Origin: Candidatus Aerophobota bacterium
Lineage (GTDB): Bacteria > Aerophobota > Aerophobia > Aerophobales > Aerophobaceae
Reading direction: 5' to 3'
Length of the DNA stretch: 9,564 bases
Assembly (NCBI GenBank): GCA_030672545.1
Contig: DAOVGF010000090.1
Span: 1 to 9,564 of the forward strand
Made by a program: the position numbers and the translations under genes. The notes beneath the pieces were generated by a model that was not told the origin of the DNA, made no database searches, and worked only from the letters and a program-made list of their open reading frames with translations. Below, in pieces: positions 1 to 5,323 of the stretch; the stretch's first letter is position 1; the number at the start of each line of letters is the position of its first letter.

Positions 1-1224
1 CGGATAAGTCCCATATTTCTTTACGGCCTGGACCATAGTCCAGAAATTATCAAGTGATACTCCACTGTGAATGCAATTACTGGAATTAAATACGTGGCCT
101 CCTCCGGGAGAGACCATCCTGAGTATATTCTTTACTTCCTCAACGACGGTTTCTTGAGGGGCTGAAGTCAGAACTTCGCCACAGTCAATATTTCCGAAGA
201 GGGTGACTTTATCACCGTAAGTCTTTTTTACCCAAGCAATATCTACTCCGGCTGCCGGCTCCAGGCTATGGATTCCATCAATTCCCACCTCATTGACTAA
301 AATATCCAGGATGGGCTGGACATTTCCGTCCAAGTGCTTAATGAACGGTACACCATAGTTATGACACTCATCCACAATTTTCTTTAAGTAGGGTGCCAGA
401 AACGTTCTAAAATGGGCCGGTGACATCAGAGGTCCCGCATTATAGCACCAATCATTGGCTCCGAGGATTCCATCAACCCCAATTTCCAATTGAGCCTTGA
501 CCAACTCCAACATTCCGGTGGTGGTAACATCAAGATACCGATGAACCAGTTGGGGGTCGCTGACCATAAGTTCCAGGAAAAGAGCAATCCAGGGATAAAA
601 GGTGGGAAAGGAAATATCGGCATTGCCACATATAAACAGATCCTGTTCTCTGCCCTGCTTAACCGCCATAGTAAGCCCCTGTAATCCATCTTTCAGGTAC
701 TCATTCATTGATGTATCCAACTTTTCAATACAGCTAATATAACGCTTGAATTCGCCCAGACCTCGTTCTTTGATGCAATCATGGATAGTGGGACAGGTAT
801 TTGACTGAGCACTATATTGTTCAATTGACCAGAAATCATGTTCTTCATCCACGATTTTGAAGGTATTTCCGCCCAGTTCCTCGATAGTCACCCCAAAGAT
901 CATATTGGGAGTTATGAAATCATTCATAGACATCTCTACAGGTGTAAGATACTCGGTGGGACGAATCCAGATCATATCAAAGCCGATTTTTTTGTAGGCT
1001 TCTATCATACCCAGTACGTTCTTTTTGATCAGGGATCGCCGGGCCTCAGTACCTTTGCTATTGGCCCGGAGCGCGGCGGCCTTGGATTCTCCAGTCACTA
1101 TTCCGTCAATTTTTCTACCCAAAACCGCCTCCAAAATTGGGTTAGCTACGGTAAGTTCAAAAATAGGAACCCGATCGGGTTCTCGGTGAAGCAGAGTTTC
1201 CCGAACTCTTTCCTTACTGGTCAT
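1..1224 (-). CDS. UroD-superfamily (methyltransferase-like) protein, 3' end cut by window
   Basis: This open frame of 408 codons starts at ATG 1224-1222 and has no stop before the window edge. The start is set by a near-perfect Shine-Dalgarno (TAAGGAGGT, 1239-1231) six bases upstream. The protein begins MTSKERVRETLLHREPDRVP, the usual opening of the uroporphyrinogen decarboxylase superfamily. Later family marks are DGILGANDW (about 251-259), HLDG (297-300), IDGIHSLEP (315-323), GNID (344-347) and FNSSNCIHSGVSLDN (379-393). It is not HemE, because the RQAGRYLPEY substrate-binding signature is missing near the N-terminus. Corrinoid methyltransferases of the MtaA/MtbA type bind zinc through H-x-C; here the matching site is H-L-D, although Cys384 is present near the end. 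By family length only a few residues are probably missing. It follows the MalG-like permease by 46 bp, so it is probably co-transcribed and may act on the imported compound. The substrate is unknown. Confidence 0.9.
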   Translation of the reverse strand, partial: MTSKERVRETLLHREPDRVPIFELTVANPILEAVLGRKIDGIVTGESKAAALRANSKGTEARRSLIKKNVLGMIEAYKKIGFDMIWIRPTEYLTPVEMSMNDFITPNMIFGVTIEELGGNTFKIVDEEHDFWSIEQYSAQSNTCPTIHDCIKERGLGEFKRYISCIEKLDTSMNEYLKDGLQGLTMAVKQGREQDLFICGNADISFPTFYPWIALFLELMVSDPQLVHRYLDVTTTGMLELVKAQLEIGVDGILGANDWCYNAGPLMSPAHFRTFLAPYLKKIVDECHNYGVPFIKHLDGNVQPILDILVNEVGIDGIHSLEPAAGVDIAWVKKTYGDKVTLFGNIDCGEVLTSAPQETVVEEVKNILRMVSPGGGHVFNSSNCIHSGVSLDNFWTMVQAVKKYGTYP

Positions 1225-1270
1225 ACCGATACCTCCTTATTGCTGATTTTCATGAATAGCCAGCTCGGAA

Positions 1271-2104
1271 TTAACCTTTCACTGCGCCAAAGGTTAAACC
1301 ACGAACCAGGCTTCGATGAACCAAAATTACAAAAACAATGACGGGAATTAAAATGATGATTCCGGCGGCGGTTAAGGGACCCCAAGCAATATTCTGAAAA
1401 GATATGAAATTATATACAGCCACCGGGGCGGTCTTCGCCCTATACCCGGTAAGCACTAAGGCCGACAAGAATTCATTCCAGGAAAAGATGAAGGAAAGTA
1501 TTCCCACGGCCACGATGCCGGTGAGTGAAGTAGGCAGAATAACCCGGATAAAGGCCCCCCAGTAGGTGCATCCATCCACCAGGGCTGCCTCTTCCAGCGC
1601 GCCGGGTATCTCCAAAAAGAATCCGCGCATAACCCAGATAACCAGGGGAAGACCAATAATTGTGTGCATCATAATCACCGCTAATTTAGTATCCAGTAAA
1701 CCGATACTTCGAAAAAAGAGAAAATAAGGAATAAGAACCACCACCGGCGGCATCATCCGGGTAGTTAATACCCAAAATTGAAGGTTATTCCGGCCCCTGA
1801 ACTTAAAACGTGAGAGAGCATAGGCGGCGGGAACACCCACTATTAGAGAAAGAGCTGTGGCGAAAACTCCGATAACCGCACTATTAAAAAATCCCCGAAG
1901 AAACTCTCCTCGTTGGAAAACCTCCAGGTAATTGCGCAAAACCGGGAGAAAAAACCACTTAGGTGGTATGGCAAGAATATCCGTTTTTTCCTTAAGTGAC
2001 ATACTTAGCATCCAGAAGATGGGAAAAACCGTCCATACCAGAAACACCAATAATAATACCCACCGGATGAGGTGCTTCCAGGTCTTACAAGATCTTTCAT
2101 ACAT
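1271..2104 (-). CDS. ABC transporter permease, MalG-like (carbohydrate uptake type)
   Basis: This 277-residue inner-membrane protein is the second permease of a binding-protein-dependent importer. An N-terminal membrane segment (about residues 13-34) is followed by further hydrophobic segments near 75-97, 111-132, 141-160, 196-216 and 245-264. The cytoplasmic EAA loop that contacts the ATPase is clear: E172-A-A-L-V-D-G178 leading to ILP at 189-191. The C-terminus LVRGLTFGAVKG (266-277) is the usual MalG-type ending. The start ATG is at 2104-2102. No good Shine-Dalgarno is visible just upstream (AACAAGAAA), and an in-frame stop lies about 20 bases further up, so no longer start is available. 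A strong hairpin lies between this gene and the binding-protein gene upstream. Together with the weak ribosome site, this suggests lower expression than the binding protein. No substrate can be read from the sequence. Confidence 0.95.
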   Translation of the reverse strand: MYERSCKTWKHLIRWVLLLVFLVWTVFPIFWMLSMSLKEKTDILAIPPKWFFLPVLRNYLEVFQRGEFLRGFFNSAVIGVFATALSLIVGVPAAYALSRFKFRGRNNLQFWVLTTRMMPPVVVLIPYFLFFRSIGLLDTKLAVIMMHTIIGLPLVIWVMRGFFLEIPGALEEAALVDGCTYWGAFIRVILPTSLTGIVAVGILSFIFSWNEFLSALVLTGYRAKTAPVAVYNFISFQNIAWGPLTAAGIIILIPVIVFVILVHRSLVRGLTFGAVKG

Positions 2105-2149
2105 TTTCTTGTTATCAACTTTAAACTTGTATTTTCAAGACAAATAACC

Positions 2150-2181
2150 CTCCCCGCCGGACAATCTGGTCCAGCGGGGAG
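2150..2181 (-). terminator. Strong intercistronic hairpin after the binding-protein gene (attenuator or mRNA stabiliser)
   Basis: Arms 2150-2161 and 2170-2181 pair over 12 bp (CTCCCCGCTGGA with TCCGGCGGGGAG on the minus strand, one T-G wobble) around an 8-nt loop. It lies 25 bp after the TAG of the solute-binding-protein gene and 46 bp before the next permease. The sequence after it (GGTTATTTGTCTT) is only moderately U-rich, so it is more likely a leaky terminator or a 3'-end protector than a full stop. Hairpins at this place in maltose-type operons are known to leave binding-protein mRNA in excess. Confidence 0.7.
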
Positions 2182-2205
2182 AAGCTTATCATTAATTCCA
2201 GAAAT

Positions 2206-3528
2206 CTATCGGCTCATCATTTCCGTAATTTGTTTAGCGGCTTCGTCCAAGGATTTCTTGACCGGCGCTCCCAGCACAATATTCTGCAGTTCAACTGAAA
2301 TAACATCAGCAATTTCGGGGTACTTGGGATTGAGATAAGGAACCAACTCCGCTTCCACCAGCGAAAAACTTTCGACCGAAGCATCAATCCATTCCTTATT
2401 CTGCGCTTTATAGAATAAGGGATCTTCCCATACCGACAACCTGGCTGCGGAAACTCCGGAGCCCCGAGCAATACGCAGTAGTATGGGCTTACTGGTGGCC
2501 CACATCAGAAAGAGAAAGGTGGCATCTTTCCTTTGGGAACGAGGATTCATCCCCAGATTCCAGAACCAGTAGTTGGGAGTAACCTTCTGTCCAGGAGCGG
2601 CTGGTATTTGAGCATAACCAACTTTTCCCGCAATGGTACTCTCTTCCGCCTCCAGAGCCGGCAGTGCCCCTGAGGCCTCAATACCTATGGCTACTTTACC
2701 CTGCTGGAGACCAGCCAGCACTTCAGGCCATCCATAGCTGATGACGCCCGCAGGTCCGGTATCTCGCAGCATTTTCCCATACATATCAGATGCTTGAACT
2801 CCCGGGGGTGAATTGAAAGCCGGCATTCCGCTGGCGTCGAAATATCGACCACCGTGAGATAATAAATACCCTGTCCACTCCCAGACAATAGATAAACCAC
2901 GTAGTCCCCGGGAGACGTACCCGGCCACCTGGTCAGTCTTAAGTTTTAAGGCTGCCTCATATAGTTCTTCGTAGGTACGGGGTATGGTGATGCCGTTCTC
3001 GGCGAACAGGTCTCTGCGATAACACATTAATTCTGCTTCAGTTCCTATAGGTATAACCAGTAGTTGACCCTGGTTAGTCCCTCCCCTGATGGCCGAAGGA
3101 TACAAATCCTCAAAATCATACCATCCCTTATCAATTAGCTTGGGATTTTCAAAGAACTTATTGAGTGACTCCAACCATCCGGCAGCAGTATATGACCCCA
3201 TATCCAGACTTCCTACCATGAAACCATCAACGGTGGGAAGACCTCCGGCCAACTCAACTTTTAACTTGGTCCAGAAGGCCTCTTCTGGATAAATGTCAAA
3301 AACTACTTTGACCCCGGTATTCTTTTCAAACTCGGCCACTTGTGGCTGAAGTCCATCGGTAAACCAGTGTTTATTCATCATCATTCGAACATGCTGTCCG
3401 GAAAACTGCTCCCAATCAATGTTCGCTCCAAGGTATGACTCAGCATACAGCGAAGGTATCATTAACCCAGTGGTCAAAACAACTGCGCAGGCTAATAGAA
3501 CCAACCGATGTCCTCTTCTGTTATTCAT
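2206..3528 (-). CDS. Extracellular solute-binding protein, family 1 (sugar ABC importer)
   Basis: This 440-residue protein captures the substrate outside the membrane and delivers it to the two permeases encoded beside it. The frame is open up to an ATG at 3603, but I start at ATG 3528-3526: it has an excellent Shine-Dalgarno (AAGGAGGA, 3541-3534) and places the signal peptide at the true N-terminus (MNNRRGHR, then a hydrophobic stretch to SLYA, likely cut after Ala29). An LLAC at residues 11-14 resembles a lipobox, but the hydrophobic stretch before it is very short, so a type I signal is preferred. The mature part has the family layout: HVRMMMNKHWFTDGLQPQVAEF, then a KNTGVKVVF strand, a later GTEAELMCYRRDLFAENGI and a TYEELYEAALKLK helix. 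It lies between the two permease genes. The ligand cannot be named; maltose-family homologues take up many sugars and polyols. Confidence 0.95.
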   Translation of the reverse strand: MNNRRGHRLVLLACAVVLTTGLMIPSLYAESYLGANIDWEQFSGQHVRMMMNKHWFTDGLQPQVAEFEKNTGVKVVFDIYPEEAFWTKLKVELAGGLPTVDGFMVGSLDMGSYTAAGWLESLNKFFENPKLIDKGWYDFEDLYPSAIRGGTNQGQLLVIPIGTEAELMCYRRDLFAENGITIPRTYEELYEAALKLKTDQVAGYVSRGLRGLSIVWEWTGYLLSHGGRYFDASGMPAFNSPPGVQASDMYGKMLRDTGPAGVISYGWPEVLAGLQQGKVAIGIEASGALPALEAEESTIAGKVGYAQIPAAPGQKVTPNYWFWNLGMNPRSQRKDATFLFLMWATSKPILLRIARGSGVSAARLSVWEDPLFYKAQNKEWIDASVESFSLVEAELVPYLNPKYPEIADVISVELQNIVLGAPVKKSLDEAAKQITEMMSR

Positions 3529-3533
3529 GTTAT

Positions 3534-3541
3534 TCCTCCTT
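3534..3541 (-). promoter_or_regulatory. Ribosome binding site that fixes the start of the solute-binding protein
   Basis: AAGGAGGA sits five bases before ATG 3528. The upstream in-frame ATG at 3603 has no comparable site in front of it, and using it would put 25 polar residues ahead of the signal peptide. A second SD-like stretch (AAAAGGAGGTG, 3598-3588) lies inside that extension with no ATG at a suitable distance. Confidence 0.8.
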
Positions 3542-3635
3542 GCTTTGATGGTAGTTTCTTCCCACACGCCACTTCCTGGTTGTTCTCCACCTCCTTTTCG
3601 CATCTTATTATTTGCTTAATGTATCCCCATAAGGA

Positions 3636-4520
3636 TCAGGTCTCCCTAATCCCTTGCAGTTGGCTGATGAAGGTACAGATTACAATTAAAATTATCAACA
3701 TCAAAACTGCTAAAGTCGAAGCGTACGAAATATGAAGAAATTTAAATCCTTGAAGGTAGGTCATTATATTGAGTGTTTCCGAGTAACGTCCGGGACCACC
3801 TCCGGTGATCACGAAGATGATATCAAATGTTCGGAAGGCATCAATAATTCTAAAAAGAAGTGCCACCAGTATCAGTGGTTTTAGTAAAGGAAGAGCAATG
3901 TAAAAAAAACTCTGGAAGGCCGAGGCACCCTCTATTTCGGCCGCTTCGAAAGGCTCTTTGGCCAAAGTCAAGAATCCGGCAAGCAAGATCAACATCATGA
4001 AAGGAGTCCAGACCCAGGCATCAACTAAAATCAGGGAGGGAATCACACTAGTTGGGTTTCCCACCCAATCCAGTCCGTGAATTCCCACCAAACTCAGGAC
4101 ATAGTTAATAATACCCAGAGAAGGATTTAGCATTATTTTCCAGACAAAGGCAATGGCGATTGGAGTAGCCCCCATAGGGAGAATATAAATTACTCGAAAT
4201 ATATTTCTCCCCCGAAAGTCATCTTTAAGTAAATAAGCCACTCCTAAACCCAGTAGAAACTCAAGGCTCACCGCGCCCACAACAAAATAGAGCGTTCGCA
4301 GGAATGCCTGCCAAAAAAGCTTATCCCCAAGCAAACGAAGGTAATTGTTAGCCCCCACAAAGTAGTAGTTAAAGGGCTCAGTCAGATTATAATGCATCAG
4401 ACTATTTTTTACATTAGCCACAAAGGGATATAAGCTAAAGAAGGCCAGTAGAATCAATGAGGGGGCCAACATCGAAATCAAAAAGTATCGCTTCTGGGTC
4501 GAGCTTGAATAAACTTTCAT
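3636..4520 (-). CDS. ABC transporter permease, MalF-like (carbohydrate uptake type)
   Basis: This 294-residue inner-membrane permease is the partner of the MalG-like protein encoded downstream. Hydrophobic segments are seen near residues 12-34, 76-97, 107-129, 159-182, 212-238 and 267-286. The EAA loop is E192-A-A-E-I-E-G198 ending in I208-A-L-P211, a full match to the family pattern. The stretch VITGGGPGRYSETLNIMTY (237-255) is typical of UgpA/MalF/LacF-type permeases. There is no large extra periplasmic loop of the E. coli MalF kind, so it is closer to the short LacF/UgpA form. The start ATG 4520-4518 has a G-rich ribosome site (AAGGGGGAAAGG) just upstream. It is the first gene of the transporter set, and the gap before it (4521-4685) holds a short palindrome but no clear sigma-A promoter. 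Confidence 0.95.
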   Translation of the reverse strand: MKVYSSSTQKRYFLISMLAPSLILLAFFSLYPFVANVKNSLMHYNLTEPFNYYFVGANNYLRLLGDKLFWQAFLRTLYFVVGAVSLEFLLGLGVAYLLKDDFRGRNIFRVIYILPMGATPIAIAFVWKIMLNPSLGIINYVLSLVGIHGLDWVGNPTSVIPSLILVDAWVWTPFMMLILLAGFLTLAKEPFEAAEIEGASAFQSFFYIALPLLKPLILVALLFRIIDAFRTFDIIFVITGGGPGRYSETLNIMTYLQGFKFLHISYASTLAVLMLIILIVICTFISQLQGIRET

Positions 4521-4595
4521 TACCTTTCCCCCTTGCTGCTCCTCATCTTTGGTAAATAAGTCTTTTCTGGTACGTTTCTCTTTCCCAGATTCTCT

Positions 4596-4610
4596 ACTTT
4601 CGCCGAAAGT
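4596..4610. promoter_or_regulatory. 15-bp perfect palindrome upstream of the transporter operon, possible operator
   Basis: ACTTTCGCCGAAAGT is an inverted repeat of two 7-bp arms around one central base, 75 bp before the MalF-like start codon. Odd-length palindromes with a CG-rich centre are a common shape for LacI-family operators, and such regulators often control sugar importers. No regulator gene is in the window and no promoter elements are clearly placed around the site, so the role is inferred. The rest of the 165-bp gap shows nothing recognisable. Confidence 0.35.
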
Positions 4611-4685
4611 TGGTCTCTACTGTTCCTTAGCCGTCTCTTCCCATATCGAAACTAAAACAGAATTGAGTGTTAAGAGAATGATTTA

Positions 4686-5018
4686 TCAGAAGCTCTGGAC
4701 TGCTTCCGGACAAGTATTGTAAACCTTAAGAATCTGAGTAAATCCGGCTACATCAAATACTTCCTTCACATAAGACTGAAGAGAGCAAAGCTTAATCATC
4801 CCTCCCTTTTTATTCAGTTTTTTAGTCACGGCCAAGAGAACTCTTAGTCCGGCACTGCTGATATACTCGCATTTCTCCAGATCAATAAGTAATTTCCGGC
4901 TTCCCTCAGATATAGCTGAGTTTAGTTTTTCCTCTACCTCTCCGGCACAGTGAGCATCAAAACGCCCATCTAAGGAAAAAATGTAAACCTCTCCTTCTTT
5001 TCTTTGAGTTATCTGCAT
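4686..5018 (-). CDS. STAS-domain protein, anti-sigma factor antagonist-like
   Basis: This 110-residue protein consists of a single STAS domain with nothing added. It shows the opening strand VYIFSLDGRFDAHCAGEVEEKL (11-32), the LLIDLEKCEYISSAGLRVLL core (43-62), and the closing GMIKLCSLQSYVKEVFDVAGF region (73-93). By alignment to Bacillus SpoIIAA (D57-S58-S59-G60), Ser55 is the likely phosphorylated serine, with Ser54 in place of the aspartate. Members of this family bind and release a serine-kinase anti-sigma factor, so switching depends on partners that are absent here. The start ATG has a strong site (AAAGGAGG) eight bases upstream and a promoter of its own. It stands alone between the purine pair and the transporter set, 165 bp from the latter. 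A link to transporter control is possible but unproven. Confidence 0.9.
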   Translation of the reverse strand: MQITQRKEGEVYIFSLDGRFDAHCAGEVEEKLNSAISEGSRKLLIDLEKCEYISSAGLRVLLAVTKKLNKKGGMIKLCSLQSYVKEVFDVAGFTQILKVYNTCPEAVQSF

Positions 5019-5051
5019 CTAATCTGCCTCCTTTAATTAAACTGTTCCGTA

Positions 5052-5079
5052 ATAATATCATCTTCATCAAAAAAACCAA
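5052..5079 (-). promoter_or_regulatory. Probable sigma-A promoter of the STAS gene
   Basis: On the minus strand TTGGTT (5079-5074) and TATTAT (5057-5052) are separated by 16 bp, and a TG one base before the -10 box (TGATATTAT) makes it an extended -10 element. The predicted transcript start, near 5045, leaves a leader of about 26 nt containing the AAAGGAGG ribosome site of the STAS gene. Confidence 0.55.
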
Positions 5080-5087
5080 CCAAAACC

Positions 5088-5193
5088 CGAGATTGCTTCC
5101 TCTTCGCTTCGCTCTGAGCTTCGGCTACTATCGCTGACAACGACAGAAAGAGAACGTCATTGCGAGCCTACCAAGGGCAGGCGTGGCAATCCC
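5088..5193. repeat. Composite dispersed-repeat-like element in the ade-STAS gap
   Basis: Two pieces are visible. The right piece (5155-5193) begins CGTCATTGCGAG and ends GTGGCAATCCC. It folds as an imperfect hairpin with arms ATTGC/GCAAT (5159-5163 with 5186-5190) and GCCT/AGGC (5166-5169 with 5179-5182). The left piece (from 5088) begins CGAGATTGCTTC and contains TTCGCTTCGCTC. Both resemble a palindromic intergenic repeat that recurs in many bacterial genomes (GTCATTGCGAG...GCAATCTC), here apparently as one truncated or diverged copy plus one fuller copy. There is no coding sign. It could help end ade transcripts but has no U-tract. Confidence 0.5.
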
Positions 5194-5233
5194 AGTCACC
5201 CGGGGATAATTTATGAATTTCTATCCCTCAAGG

Positions 5234-5323
5234 TTAACCAGACGAACCGGATGAACCAAAGGAACTATACGAACCAGAGGAACCAGATGAACGAGAGGAA
5301 CCAGATGAACGAGATTAACCAGA
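5234..5323. repeat. 9-bp minisatellite, ten exactly phased units, starting at the ade stop codon
   Basis: Ten back-to-back 9-bp units fill these 90 bases without gap or slip. On the minus strand the consensus is TCTGGTTNN. The first unit, TCTGGTTAA (5323-5315), carries the last two codons and the stop of ade. The tenth unit (5242-5234) is again TCTGGTTAA. Units between are TCTGGTTCC, TCTCGTTCA, TCTGGTTCG and more diverged copies (TATAGTTCC, TTTGGTTCA, TCCGGTTCG). Because the unit is a multiple of three, the array stays in the ade frame. Confidence 0.9.

Noticed and set aside
838..1341. A 167-codon open frame on the plus strand
   Set aside because: It lies opposite the UroD-like gene and the end of the MalG-like gene, both strongly supported by family motifs. 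It has no ribosome site and no recognisable protein pattern.
3529..3603. Longer N-terminus for the solute-binding protein from ATG 3603
   Set aside because: The ATG lacks a ribosome site, and the extra 25 residues are polar and would precede the signal peptide. The ATG at 3528 has AAGGAGGA at ideal distance.
5203..5227. Hairpin GGGATA/TATCCC after ade as a terminator
   Set aside because: The 6-bp stem has a large AT loop and is not followed by a U-tract in the ade direction.
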